A DNA stretch of 64,000 bases from Bacteroidia bacterium (GTDB lineage: Bacteria > Bacteroidota > Bacteroidia > Flavobacteriales > Flavobacteriaceae). Each line of letters begins with the position of its first letter. Within the stretch, counting starts at the first letter, position 1. The notes beneath the pieces were generated by a model that saw only the letters and a program-made list of their open reading frames with translations, was not told the DNA's origin and searched no databases. Of the stretch, positions 1-9,460 are shown piece after piece. Made by a program: the position numbers and the translations under genes. The DNA is taken from positions 161,302-225,301 of the forward strand of contig JAUIAY010000003.1 of the NCBI GenBank assembly GCA_030425285.1, in the 5' to 3' direction.

Positions 1-319
1 AGTGCACAACATCAAATTGATGGCCTTTAATAAAGTTTTTGAATGGTTTTATTCTGAATAATAGATTATGGTATGGTCTTAAGGGAACTGTTGATTCTAT
101 AATATAGATTGGTAATCCCAATGCTTCAACTTCTTTAAAAAAAGATCCCTTATTATGATTACAGGCAATGGCTATATCAAAACGTTCAGAATCTAGCCCC
201 TTAACCAAATCATAGAGCACTTTGCCGCTACCAGCCGTATTAAAATTCGGAATAGTATATAATAGTTTTATTTTTTTCAAATCTACTTTCGATAATATTT
301 TTAAAAACAAAAATAACAA
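1..319 (-). CDS. Glycosyltransferase family 4, N-terminal part (cut by window edge)
   Basis: An open minus-strand frame runs off the left edge, giving about 105 residues. It contains LLYTIPNFNTAGSGKVL, the hydrophobic strand plus glycine loop at the start of GT-B (GT4) glycosyltransferases, then DLVKGLD and a second strand FDIAIACNHN. There is no ATG between the in-frame stop upstream and the conserved strand; TTG at 319 or at 310 is the likely start, so the 5' end is uncertain. It follows the GT2 gene by about 16 bp on the same strand and presumably belongs to the same polysaccharide operon. The sugar donor cannot be told from this fragment. Confidence 0.7.
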   Translation of the reverse strand, partial: MLFLFLKILSKVDLKKIKLLYTIPNFNTAGSGKVLYDLVKGLDSERFDIAIACNHNKGSFFKEVEALGLPIYIIESTVPLRPYHNLLFRIKPFKNFIKGHQFDVVH

Positions 320-335
320 TTCATTGCTCTATACT

Positions 336-1271
336 CTATTTTTTAAACAAGTATCGATTCACTCTCAAAAAAAACGTCCCAGAAAAAAAACCAAAAGTAT
401 ATAATTTTAAAGTCAAAGTACCAAGTACAAAACTACTGTTAGAAATAAACTTCTTTTTATAAAACATATTCAAGTTTATGCGAACATGTAGAGCATCTTG
501 ATAACTTCCAGAACGCTCAAGGTATTTAGCACATAAATAGTAATATGAAGTTAATAGTTGTTTTTGATGTGCTTTTAGTTTTGATGTATCTAACAATTCA
601 TTTATAAACAAAAATACAGACTCACAAACCGGTTTTACAAGGCCTTGTCTTTCCCTAATAGGTTTTATATGATAATAAAAATCAGCTGAATTATCTATTA
701 AGGCAAAACAACTGCTATTTTGTAAAGCCCGAATGACCAATTCTACATCCTGTAATCTTGAAAGTTCAGGATGGAATTGTCCTATTGAATTAAAAAATTT
801 TTTATCCCATAAAACACAACTTGTTTGCCATAAAAATTGTGCTGCTAAAAATTCATTTAAAAAATCCTTTGTGTTATTTAGCTCTTTTTTTATCGAAAGA
901 CCAGAATCATCAACGACATAATAGTTACCAAAAACCGCAAATTCCTTAACATCTATATGCCGATTGGCAACAAAATGATCTGAAAAATAATCGTCAGAAT
1001 CCATAAACACCAAATTATCAAATAATGCCACTTCTGCACCAATGTTTCTACATATTGAAGCATTAGATTTTTGTTTATTTTTAATAAATCGAATGGTGTT
1101 ACTCTCCGTAGTCTTTATCCATTTTTCAATTTCCATAAGAACTGAACTGTCTGAAAAATCATCCACTATAATCCATTCCCAATCCGTAGTGGTTTGATTT
1201 TGTAAGCAGGTAAAAATGCGTTTTAGCCCATCAAAATTTTTATAATGTGGTGTAATAATACTTAAGCCCAT
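336..1271 (-). CDS. Glycosyltransferase family 2
   Basis: This 311-residue protein has the GT-A fold signatures of GT2: an N-terminal strand SIITPHYKN, the nucleotide-binding WIIVDDFSDS near residue 35 and the metal-binding VFMDSDDYF near residue 90. A later LQDVELVIRAL segment resembles the ED acceptor/base region. It should transfer a sugar from a nucleotide-sugar donor to the growing surface glycan at the cytoplasmic membrane. The last ~40 residues are hydrophobic and basic, which may tether it to the membrane. It is followed by a GT4 gene on the same strand. Donor and linkage are not predictable. Confidence 0.9.
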   Translation of the reverse strand: MGLSIITPHYKNFDGLKRIFTCLQNQTTTDWEWIIVDDFSDSSVLMEIEKWIKTTESNTIRFIKNKQKSNASICRNIGAEVALFDNLVFMDSDDYFSDHFVANRHIDVKEFAVFGNYYVVDDSGLSIKKELNNTKDFLNEFLAAQFLWQTSCVLWDKKFFNSIGQFHPELSRLQDVELVIRALQNSSCFALIDNSADFYYHIKPIRERQGLVKPVCESVFLFINELLDTSKLKAHQKQLLTSYYYLCAKYLERSGSYQDALHVRINLNMFYKKKFISNSSFVLGTLTLKLYTFGFFSGTFFLRVNRYLFKK

Positions 1272-1444
1272 ATCTGGTTTTTAATGTAGATTCTAAATAT
1301 AATCAAGGCTAGTTCTCAAAATTAATATGAATTCCAAATATATAAGGTTTATTCTTTTTTACAATGAAATTCAATTAACAATCCTCTCAACTCTAACTTT
1401 AAAATTTTTAAATTATTTATGACATCAAAGTATTCATATTAAAC

Positions 1445-2398
1445 ATGATAGACTCTTTCAGTTTATTAGCTAAACTTTTAAGTAATGTATTTGATATTTA
1501 TATTTTGTATGTTAAATTGCCAATTAGGTTTCTAAAAATGAGCCCCACAAATATGAATGACTCTTTTGAAAATACTAATGAAAAAAATATTGGTCAGAAA
1601 TCCCAAAGCAATCCTGGATGGAAAGGGAAAGGTGTGCCTAATTTAAAAAGTTTAAGTTATCAAGCATTAATCAATTTCAAAAGAAACCTTTTGAAAGGAA
1701 ATATGACCTTGTTTTTAAATAATATCAAAGCGATTCATACAAATATGTCTGCTTTTGTTTTAAAAAAGAATCAGAAAAATGTGATTTGTCCGTGTTGTAA
1801 TTGGAGTGGCCCTGCATTTATAACATCTTGTAATAGTAAAAGAATGAATTATAATTCTAATTGCCCAAAATGTGATTCAAGATCGAGGCATCGAGGACTC
1901 TCCAAATTTTTAGAGCAAACCCTAGAAAACAAAGACTTAAATCTTCTATTCTTTGCACCCGAAAAAATATTAATGAAAATTCTAAATGACAAATTAGAAC
2001 ACATTACTATTCAAACTACCGATTATTATTCAACCGATGTTGATTTTCCTAATGAAGACATCCAAGGTCTTTCTTTTAAGAGTGAAAGTTTTGACTATAT
2101 ATTATGTAATCATGTCATTGAACATGTTCCTAATGATGATCTAGCCTTTAAAAAACTATCGAGAATACTGAAGGACAATAGAAAAGCCATTATTACCATC
2201 CCTGGCGATTATCATTTAAATGCAACAATAGAATTTAAACAAACAGACGCTAACGGTCATTTCAGACATTATGGTTTGGACGTCATTGATAAAATGAAAT
2301 CTTATTTTAGCGACGTTAATGCCACTGATTTACATTCCGTGTCAAAATTAGAATATGGTGTAAGGCAGAATGATTTGGTATTTATTTGTACAAAATAA
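1445..2398 (+). CDS. SAM-dependent methyltransferase with Zn-ribbon-like Cys cluster
   Basis: The protein has 317 residues. The C-terminal half is a class I methyltransferase of the type 11 kind: FDYILCNHVIEHVPND is the typical post-motif-II strand, followed by LSRILKDN. Before it, around residues 113-145, are two Cys pairs (CPCC and CPKC) followed by SRSRHR, which look like a small zinc ribbon. The first ~100 residues are basic, with a hydrophobic start, and resemble nothing I recognise; an internal ATG at residue 32 is an alternative start. It is transcribed opposite to its neighbours and convergent with the next gene. It probably methylates a sugar or a lipid-linked intermediate of the glycan, by context only. 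Confidence 0.75.
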   Translation: MIDSFSLLAKLLSNVFDIYILYVKLPIRFLKMSPTNMNDSFENTNEKNIGQKSQSNPGWKGKGVPNLKSLSYQALINFKRNLLKGNMTLFLNNIKAIHTNMSAFVLKKNQKNVICPCCNWSGPAFITSCNSKRMNYNSNCPKCDSRSRHRGLSKFLEQTLENKDLNLLFFAPEKILMKILNDKLEHITIQTTDYYSTDVDFPNEDIQGLSFKSESFDYILCNHVIEHVPNDDLAFKKLSRILKDNRKAIITIPGDYHLNATIEFKQTDANGHFRHYGLDVIDKMKSYFSDVNATDLHSVSKLEYGVRQNDLVFICTK

Positions 2399-2634
2399 AA
2401 TATCATTCTGAACTCATTGAGTTAAATGACATGATTAAAAAAGGTTAAAATTATATTAAATATTGTAATAATAAAGCTCTTTCAGCAATAATCACTCCAC
2501 TGATTTATATTAATGAAAAGAAATTAAAACCTTTACTTGGCCAAGTATAGCAGTCAATTCAAACTATTTATATTTTTTCACTCTATGTCAATACCTTTTA
2601 CACAAAATTCACTTTAATATAAATTTCTCAATTT

Positions 2635-3276
2635 TCATATGTTTTTTTTAATGAACCATTGAAGATTTTTATCATCAGCGTAAAGTAACTTATAGTTATG
2701 TTTTAATATAAATTCATTTACAGCTTTGTAAACGCCATGGTGTCTATGATTAACATCTGGTTGCCAATCATCACCGCAAATTATCCCTGATGCTTTTACC
2801 TTTTTAAGTAATAATTGTAATTCAGAGACAGTATGTTCATAACCATGTGTTGAATCAATATAAACCCAGTCGAAATATTCGTTTGGAAATTCCTTTAATA
2901 ATTTGAGATCGTCTTGGATATGAACATAAACTATCTTATCATTGATTTCTTGTTTATTAGATTTCAGAACATTGCAAAGCGCATCAACCGTACTTTTATT
3001 TCTTGATGCCCAAGGCCATTCAGAAGTTAACAAAAACCAAGGATCTATTAAATGGAGCTCTTTAGGTTTGGTCCTATTTAACAGTACTCTTGAAAAATGT
3101 CCTTTAAAAACTCCCAGTTCAGCACCAATAGCTCCTTTTGGCAGGTATGTATCAATTAAATCACCTCTTCTTGCATCAAGTCGCCCAATCTTATATTGCC
3201 AATATTTGAAATCTTGTTTTTCTTTATATAAAGGGTAAAGAAATGATTTTTTTAAAATACTTTTTATTAATCTCAT
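2635..3276 (-). CDS. Class I SAM-dependent methyltransferase (type 24)
   Basis: The 213-residue protein carries the SAM-binding loop GAELGVFKGHFSRVLL near residue 50, an acidic strand end ELHLIDPW, and VYIDSTHGYEHTVSEL followed by GIICGDDW. That DSTHGYEH...GGxxxxDD pattern is characteristic of the Methyltransf_24/cephalosporin-hydroxylase-like group often found in polysaccharide loci. It probably methylates a sugar hydroxyl or carboxyl group in the cytoplasm. It stands alone on the minus strand, with about 195 bp of AT-rich sequence separating it from the next gene upstream (3472-4284). Confidence 0.8.
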   Translation of the reverse strand: MRLIKSILKKSFLYPLYKEKQDFKYWQYKIGRLDARRGDLIDTYLPKGAIGAELGVFKGHFSRVLLNRTKPKELHLIDPWFLLTSEWPWASRNKSTVDALCNVLKSNKQEINDKIVYVHIQDDLKLLKEFPNEYFDWVYIDSTHGYEHTVSELQLLLKKVKASGIICGDDWQPDVNHRHHGVYKAVNEFILKHNYKLLYADDKNLQWFIKKNI

Positions 3277-3471
3277 TTATTAAATAACTAAATTAAAATC
3301 CACTTAATCTTTTATATAAATAGGTGTTACTGTTTTGGTGAATATTGCAAATTGGTAAAAACTAGCACTAAACTTAAATTAATTAAGATATACTATAAGT
3401 TCCAAATATAGGAGCTTTCTTGAAAAGAATAAAAAATCAGCAGTAGTTAATTAACTACAGTTTTAAAAAAT

Positions 3472-4284
3472 TTATATAGATTGCCAAAAAAGATTATTAA
3501 ACCTATAATACTTGATGAGTTTAAATAAAACAATCCTATCTACTGATTGGTTACTATAAATTGAACTCTGGTTTAATTTTGGCAACACATTATTCTCATT
3601 TTTATATAAAAACTTGTTATTTGAGATCTCTTCCATTTGCTCTCCATCTTCTATGCCTTTAAGTGCTATTTTAAAATCGGTATCATGAGCCAAACGAAAT
3701 TTTTGTTTCAATTGCATTATATCGTGTTCAGATCTTTTTGATCTTACCAAAAACTTATAATAGATATCCTCTGGTTTTTGATAAAAATCATGGATTCCAG
3801 CTATATAATGAGATATATCATTTCTCCAAGCATGACCTTGTTCTTTAAGCTTCTGTTTAGTAAACGATTCTGGGCGTAATTTTAAATTGGGAGTTGGCAG
3901 AACTGAAATTGCACTCTCCAATAAGTTTGTTCTGTATACATGTAGCCCTCTATATTTTGGTCTATCATAAAACCGATCCCATAAGCGCAAACCAAATCCT
4001 AAATCGGTATCATCTAGTTTTTTAATTTGCTTTTTTATTTGTTTAATAGCATGTTTTCTTAACAGAATATCTGCATCAATAAATACTGCAAAACCCCTTC
4101 CTTCCTGAATTGCAAGTTCAAAACCACGTTTAAGTTTGTCTTCAAAACACTCTTTTTGATCTAAAAGAAACAAATCATCGTGTATAGACATCTGCTTCTT
4201 TAGCTGATTCGTCAACATCGACATTGTTGTCTCTCCAGTAGCTCGTACAATAATGGTTAATGATTTATCTTTTTGAGTACTCAT
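3472..4284 (-). CDS. Glycosyltransferase-like protein (GT-A fold suspected)
   Basis: This 270-residue protein is not a family I can name with certainty. The segment FAVFIDADILLR near residue 65 has the DxD metal/nucleotide motif in a hydrophobic strand, as in GT-A glycosyltransferases, and the N-terminus SLTIIVRATGE resembles the first strand of that fold. GLRLWDRFYDRPKYRGLHVY later is conserved-looking but unassigned. It begins 29 bp after the stop of the asparagine-synthetase-like gene, on the same strand, so the two are probably co-transcribed. A sugar transferase acting on the surface glycan is the best guess. Confidence 0.6.
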   Translation of the reverse strand: MSTQKDKSLTIIVRATGETTMSMLTNQLKKQMSIHDDLFLLDQKECFEDKLKRGFELAIQEGRGFAVFIDADILLRKHAIKQIKKQIKKLDDTDLGFGLRLWDRFYDRPKYRGLHVYRTNLLESAISVLPTPNLKLRPESFTKQKLKEQGHAWRNDISHYIAGIHDFYQKPEDIYYKFLVRSKRSEHDIMQLKQKFRLAHDTDFKIALKGIEDGEQMEEISNNKFLYKNENNVLPKLNQSSIYSNQSVDRIVLFKLIKYYRFNNLFWQSI

Positions 4285-4313
4285 CTAAATGGTTCTTTCT
4301 TTATCACAGCTTA

Positions 4314-5741
4314 TTATGATTTGTTTTCTACCAATTCTAATATCATTTCTAAAGACACTAAAGCATCTACGGCGCGACTATGATCTATAGTTCGCGTTCC
4401 AATACCTTTAAACTCCTGTTGTAAAATTTGAAACGCTTCTGGTTTAAACAAGTTGCGTTTTTCTATTTGTTCTAATTTTTCATTAACTAAAACAGCTATT
4501 TGAGGATCTTGGTGTATTAATTTTTTTAGAGATAGATATTTTCGTCTCATGCTTGGTGCATCCCATGTACCAAAAAATTGCTTGTATCGCTTTATTAAAG
4601 CTCGCTTTTTCCCATAAACATCTAAACCTAATCCACCATTTCTATTACTTGGAAATTTGACTAAATATGGATAGTGTTTTATTATCATATCCCTTAACAA
4701 GCCTCTATTTGTTCTGAATTCTAAAGGAAGGGAAAGAAAAAACTGAATAAGTTTTGGATCTGTAAAAGGTAGCACATAACTTAAATCTCTATGAATTTTC
4801 GTAGGAGCAATTAAATGATGATGATGTAAATAAATATCTAGAGTATCACTATTAACAGATTTAAAATTGGATGTTAGTTTTTTTAAATCATGAATAGTTG
4901 GTCTTTCATCTAATAGGGCAGAACTCAAACTTACCACAGAATTAATCCGTTGATTAGATTTTAAGAAACCAACCAAAGGATTATCTACAAAAGAATGAGG
5001 TAAATTAGAACCAGAAAGTGTGCCTCCAAGCAAGCCCATCCATAGAGCACCATCTACATCTTCTGTAATTTTTTTAACCCAATCTTTTGGCCAATGGTCA
5101 AATAAAGGTACAGAACAATCTGATGCATCTGCAAATTGCATCAATCGCTTTTCTGTTATTTTATAGTTATCTATATTTAAGGCATGGTGCTTAATTCGTA
5201 GTTTTTTACTTATTTTTATTCCTGTTTCATAATCATAACTTCCTGGAAAACCCCAAGTTAAAGCTGTAATATTTTTGGCTTCAGTACACTCCAATAAACC
5301 GCCAAGTAGCATTCTACTATCTAATCCTGATGTAATGGGTAAAACGACATTCTTATTTTTTTCGCTGTATAGTTTATCAATAACGTGGTTAAATAATGCT
5401 CCACCTTCAGTAATTAATTGATTTTTCGTTTTTCCCTTATGTAAATTAGTATCTACTAAATCTTCGATATTAAACGTATTTAACAGTTTTAATTCATTGT
5501 CAACTAGTTTTCTCGAATGAAATTCGGTTGTGATTTCTATATCTTCAAATAAAGTTAAGTGACTAGGAATATAGCCCAATTCTAAAAACCATTTTAATCC
5601 TTCTTTTGATAAGGGATTCTTATCATATACTTCTAATAAAGAACCACCATACACGTTGGTTTTTTTATTAAAGAAGAACCTGTCATGGCTAGGGGTTTTT
5701 AAATATTTATCCATAAAAAGCATCGAAGCTTGTAGTTGCAA
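4314..5741 (-). CDS. Asparagine synthetase-like amidotransferase
   Basis: This 475-residue protein has the ATP-pyrophosphatase loop as PITSGLDSRMLLG near residue 140, a variant of SGGxDS, and the downstream Asn-synthetase-type region LTWGFPGSYDYETG. The N-terminal ~110 residues occupy the place of the glutaminase domain but lack the N-terminal catalytic Cys, so free ammonia or another partner may supply nitrogen. Homologues in surface-polysaccharide loci amidate uronic-acid carboxyl groups. The locus also encodes enzymes for UDP-GalNAcA, so a GalNAcA amide is a reasonable but unproven product. The internal ATG MLFMDKYL at residue 7 is an alternative start. Confidence 0.75.
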   Translation of the reverse strand: MQLQASMLFMDKYLKTPSHDRFFFNKKTNVYGGSLLEVYDKNPLSKEGLKWFLELGYIPSHLTLFEDIEITTEFHSRKLVDNELKLLNTFNIEDLVDTNLHKGKTKNQLITEGGALFNHVIDKLYSEKNKNVVLPITSGLDSRMLLGGLLECTEAKNITALTWGFPGSYDYETGIKISKKLRIKHHALNIDNYKITEKRLMQFADASDCSVPLFDHWPKDWVKKITEDVDGALWMGLLGGTLSGSNLPHSFVDNPLVGFLKSNQRINSVVSLSSALLDERPTIHDLKKLTSNFKSVNSDTLDIYLHHHHLIAPTKIHRDLSYVLPFTDPKLIQFFLSLPLEFRTNRGLLRDMIIKHYPYLVKFPSNRNGGLGLDVYGKKRALIKRYKQFFGTWDAPSMRRKYLSLKKLIHQDPQIAVLVNEKLEQIEKRNLFKPEAFQILQQEFKGIGTRTIDHSRAVDALVSLEMILELVENKS

Positions 5742-6058
5742 AGTAGTTTTAACTTCAACTGTAAATTTAAATTAAATAATCTACTTCATGCCATGTTTTT
5801 TATTAGAAAACTTTAAATTATTAATCTTGTGTGATTTTTAATTAAAAATCTCATAATTTGCGATGTGATTTTTTATTAAATAACCATTTTACAACATCCA
5901 TTTATTAAAATTTATAAGCATCAAATAAAAGTTGTTTCTTACATAGAAAAACTAAATTAGGCTAAAAACATTATATAGTAAAATCTATTAACCACTAAAA
6001 TAGTGTATCTCAAAAAATCAATCATTTTAACATTTAATCTTATTCATAAGTTATAAAG
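5742..6058. other. Divergent intergenic region, 317 bp
   Basis: This very AT-rich stretch separates the minus-strand amidotransferase from the plus-strand MBOAT gene, so it should hold both promoters. A near-direct repeat of about 18 bp (GTGTGATTTTTAATTAAA and a close copy 31 bp later, about 5829-5876) is visible. CATAATTTGCG between the copies resembles a -7 box but has one spacer base too few for TAnnTTTG. No coding frame or stable hairpin was found. Confidence 0.5.
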
Positions 6059-7495
6059 ATGCTATTTAATTCCATAGATTTTGCCATATTCCTACCTCTT
6101 GTATTTTTACTGTATTGGTTTGTTACCAACAGAAGTTTAAAACTTCAAAATGTACTAATCGTCATTGCGAGTTATGTGTTCTATGGCTGGTGGGATTCGC
6201 GTTTTTTATCTTTAATCGCATTTAGTACGCTGGTTGATTATACTATTGGATTGTATTTAGGAAGAGAAAGCAATAAGACCAAACGAAAATTATTATTAGG
6301 AACTAGCATCTTGGTCAATTTAGGTTTTTTAGGTTTTTTTAAATACTATAACTTTTTTTTGGATAACTTTGTAACCGCTTTTACTTTCTTTGGTCACGCT
6401 ATACATACAAGAGCTTTGAACATCCTACTACCTGTTGGAATAAGCTTCTACACCTTTCAGACTCTAAGCTACAGTATTGATGTATATCGAAAGAAATTAG
6501 AACCAACTAAAGATTTTATCGCATTTGCAGCGTTTGTTAGTTTCTTTCCACAATTAGTGGCCGGACCAATTGAACGTGCCACTAATCTCCTGCCACAATT
6601 CTATAAGAAAAGACACTTTAATTATAGTAAAGCTGTTGATGGCTTACGACAGATTCTTTGGGGTTTATTCAAAAAGATTGTTATCGCAGATAACTGTGCT
6701 GTTTTTGTAAATTCTATTTTCGATAATCATCAAGACTATTCTGGCAGTACTTTAGTATTGGGAGCTGTGTTTTTTGCTTTTCAAATTTACGGTGATTTCT
6801 CTGGGTATTCTGATATTGCCATTGGTACTGCAAGACTCTTTGGATTTAATCTGAAGCAAAATTTCGCATTTCCCTATTTTTCAAGAGATATAGCCGAGTT
6901 TTGGCGCAGATGGCACATCTCACTTTCTACGTGGTTTAGAGATTACCTATACATTCCATTAGGAGGAAGCAGAGGAACCAAAACGAAAGTGGTAAGAAAT
7001 GTGTTTATTATTTTTATAGTCAGTGGGTTTTGGCATGGTGCGAATTGGACTTTTATAGTTTGGGGAGCATTAAATGCCATCTATTTTTTACCTCTTTTAT
7101 TAACCAACAAAAATAGAGATCATATAGAAGTAGTCGCTTATAATAAAAAGTGTCCTTCCTTAAAATCAATTCTAAAAATCACCCTGTCCTTTGGATTGAC
7201 GACGTTGGCATGGATCTTTTTTAGGGCAGAAAACATGAACCATGCCTTTCAATATATAAAAGGTATTTGTAATCGTTCTATTTTTTCGATCCCTGAAATA
7301 AAACCCACCAATGTATTACTGCTTTTAATAGTGTTTATAGGTGTTGAGTGGTTAGGGAGACGCAACCAATATGCGATTGAGACGTTAGGCTTTGCATGGA
7401 AACGACCTGTGAGACTTGCGTTTTACTTTGCAATCATTATCTCGATATTTTTGTTTAACAGAAACGAACAAACCTTTATTTATTTTCAATTTTAG
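6059..7495 (+). CDS. MBOAT family membrane O-acyltransferase (AlgI-like)
   Basis: The 478-residue polytopic protein opens with FNSIDFAIFLPLVFLLYWF, as AlgI/DltB relatives do. The family hallmarks FWRRWHISLSTWFRDYLY (residues ~281-298) and the catalytic histidine in GFWHGANWTFIVWG (~322-335) are both present, and there are roughly ten hydrophobic segments. MBOAT proteins of this type move an acyl (often acetyl) group across the membrane to an extracytoplasmic polysaccharide. The next gene starts 3 bp after the stop and encodes an AlgJ/AlgX-like SGNH protein, the usual periplasmic partner. The pair probably O-acetylates the glycan made by this locus. Confidence 0.93.
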   Translation: MLFNSIDFAIFLPLVFLLYWFVTNRSLKLQNVLIVIASYVFYGWWDSRFLSLIAFSTLVDYTIGLYLGRESNKTKRKLLLGTSILVNLGFLGFFKYYNFFLDNFVTAFTFFGHAIHTRALNILLPVGISFYTFQTLSYSIDVYRKKLEPTKDFIAFAAFVSFFPQLVAGPIERATNLLPQFYKKRHFNYSKAVDGLRQILWGLFKKIVIADNCAVFVNSIFDNHQDYSGSTLVLGAVFFAFQIYGDFSGYSDIAIGTARLFGFNLKQNFAFPYFSRDIAEFWRRWHISLSTWFRDYLYIPLGGSRGTKTKVVRNVFIIFIVSGFWHGANWTFIVWGALNAIYFLPLLLTNKNRDHIEVVAYNKKCPSLKSILKITLSFGLTTLAWIFFRAENMNHAFQYIKGICNRSIFSIPEIKPTNVLLLLIVFIGVEWLGRRNQYAIETLGFAWKRPVRLAFYFAIIISIFLFNRNEQTFIYFQF

Positions 7496-7498
7496 GCT

Positions 7499-8407
7499 AT
7501 GAAAACATTTCTAAAAAAAAGTAGTAATTATTTATGCTTCACAATATTAAGCATACTACTAATTTGTATGGGTTTCAATTCTTTTATGAGTAAAAAAGGA
7601 CATTTTAAACTCAATCAAAACAAAAAAAGTATTGTTATGGGAAATTCGCATTCTGAATTGGCTTTCAACGATTCATTAATAACAGGTTTAAAAAACATAA
7701 GCCAATCTGGAGAATCTTATTTTTATACCTATGTTAAAGCAAAACAGGTACTAAAACAAAATCCACAGATTACAACCGTATTTATTGAATTTACAAATTA
7801 CGCCATTACCTCTGTGATAGATGAGCAAATATGGAGCGATAAATATATTAACTACCGCTATCCTAATTATTCGGCATTTATGGAATGGGAAGAAAGAATG
7901 CTACTTGCAAAAAACAATCTAAAAGCGGTTATTGCTGCCACACCAATTACACTAAAAAAGCAAGCCTCTAGAATTATTCATAACAATTATAATTACACTA
8001 GTGTTACTGGCGGATATTACTTTACAAAAGAAAATAAATTAAACATTAATATAATTATAGACGATACACTAAGTGAATATAAAAAGAAGCAGATAAATAC
8101 CGCTGCTATTTACAATTTATCGTATTTAGAAAAAATAGTAGAGCTCTGTGAAGAAAATAATATCAAATTATATTTTATAAGGAGTCCGTTACATGAAAAA
8201 TCTCTATATCTAGCCAATGAACCATTGTTTTTAAAAATAAAAAAAAAAAGATTTCCTAATGTTGAATTTTTAGATTTTAAAGATTTCCCATTGGAAGACA
8301 ACGAATTTAGAGACACAGACCATCTAAATAATTTAGGAGCAAAAAAATTCTCATTATGGTTTAACCAAATATTAGTAGAGAATGACTTAAGTAAGTACAA
8401 AATCTAA
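7499..8407 (+). CDS. AlgJ/AlgX-like SGNH-fold protein, partner of the MBOAT
   Basis: This 302-residue protein has an N-terminal membrane anchor at about residues 12-30. It then shows VMGNSHSELAFND, a block I/nucleophile-serine region, and ends with DTDHLNNLGAKKFS, the DxxH catalytic motif of the SGNH superfamily. The domain is predicted to face the periplasm and complete acyl transfer to the polysaccharide together with the upstream MBOAT, only 3 bp away. Its final 21 bp overlap the end of the convergent sulfotransferase gene. Family-level identification rests on the two motif blocks and the gene pairing rather than on close similarity to a known protein. Confidence 0.75.
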   Translation: MKTFLKKSSNYLCFTILSILLICMGFNSFMSKKGHFKLNQNKKSIVMGNSHSELAFNDSLITGLKNISQSGESYFYTYVKAKQVLKQNPQITTVFIEFTNYAITSVIDEQIWSDKYINYRYPNYSAFMEWEERMLLAKNNLKAVIAATPITLKKQASRIIHNNYNYTSVTGGYYFTKENKLNINIIIDDTLSEYKKKQINTAAIYNLSYLEKIVELCEENNIKLYFIRSPLHEKSLYLANEPLFLKIKKKRFPNVEFLDFKDFPLEDNEFRDTDHLNNLGAKKFSLWFNQILVENDLSKYKI

Positions 8408-9397
8408 ATTAAATGCCGATACAATATCTTCAATTTTTTTCTTCAAAGTAGGATCTAGTTCTTTCTTCCAACTATCTCTTTTTTCTTTGCTACTCAATGA
8501 TTTTCTATATTGACTTGTTGTTGCGCTACTTTTTTCTCCATAATTGTTTTCATACCATTTAAAGTTATAATTGGATAAAAAAGATGTTACGATTTTAAAA
8601 TCTGTCGTAATGAGTTCATCATAAGATACCCTTAAAAAATTTTTTTCATCTGACACATTGTCTATTATAAACCTTTCGGTTAGACACCAATACGCACAAA
8701 TTCTGGATTGAACATCTTGCTCATCGTATTTAAGAATGAATTCTTGAAAATTATTAAAATAATCACTTCTACCATCATTCATATTTAAAAAATGGTCTTG
8801 TAAACTAAAATCCTCAAACCAATAACCCCAACCATTTCTTGTAATAGATGCAATTACAGCTCTAGGATCTCTATAAATATGTATTATTGGAATTTCTGAA
8901 TATTCTCTAATTAAATAAGGCAACAATAAACTCCCTCGAACAAATTTACATACAACTATGTTTCTGAATGAAGATAAAAATGATGGCCTTAATCTTCTAA
9001 TTACTTTAGATTTTATATTAGCATTTAAACTTGAGTCAATAAATTCATTTAAAGAACTTGATTTCTCTTTGACGCTTACAAATGGCATAAAAGCACTTTG
9101 AAATTCTCTTGATAAATTAGATTTCATAAGATCACTTTTACTATAAATTACATCATTACCAACATATGGACCAAAAGGTTCAAAAACCGATTTACCTTTA
9201 ACACTCACACAAATTTTACTCTGCAACCATGTCGTGCCACTTCGCCAAAATCCATTGATAATAATTTTTTTTCTAACAGATTTCCTTAATAGTCTATCAA
9301 CTAGAAATCCTGCATACATATCATAAGATTGATAAGCACGCCTAATCTTCTTTTTTTGATGATAAAGGCTTCTTTTAAGGCCTAAATTAAAATCCAT
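8387..9397 (-). CDS. PAPS-dependent sulfotransferase
   Basis: The protein has 336 residues. The 5'-phosphosulfate-binding loop is clear in KKIIINGFWRSGTTWLQ (about residues 42-58), and the 3'-phosphate-binding strand and loop follow as IPIIHIYRDPRAVIAS (~174-190). Enzymes of this fold move sulfate from PAPS to a hydroxyl group; in this context a sugar of the exported glycan is the likely acceptor. It overlaps the plus-strand AlgJ-like gene by 21 bp tail to tail. A second sulfotransferase lies at about 12.3-13.0 kb, so sulfation at two positions is possible. Confidence 0.88.
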   Translation of the reverse strand: MDFNLGLKRSLYHQKKKIRRAYQSYDMYAGFLVDRLLRKSVRKKIIINGFWRSGTTWLQSKICVSVKGKSVFEPFGPYVGNDVIYSKSDLMKSNLSREFQSAFMPFVSVKEKSSSLNEFIDSSLNANIKSKVIRRLRPSFLSSFRNIVVCKFVRGSLLLPYLIREYSEIPIIHIYRDPRAVIASITRNGWGYWFEDFSLQDHFLNMNDGRSDYFNNFQEFILKYDEQDVQSRICAYWCLTERFIIDNVSDEKNFLRVSYDELITTDFKIVTSFLSNYNFKWYENNYGEKSSATTSQYRKSLSSKEKRDSWKKELDPTLKKKIEDIVSAFNLDFVLT

Positions 9398-9460
9398 ATG
9401 TACTTTAATTGTTTAAAAAGTATAGACTGTAAAAGGTGATTTTCAAATATGCCCTTTGTA

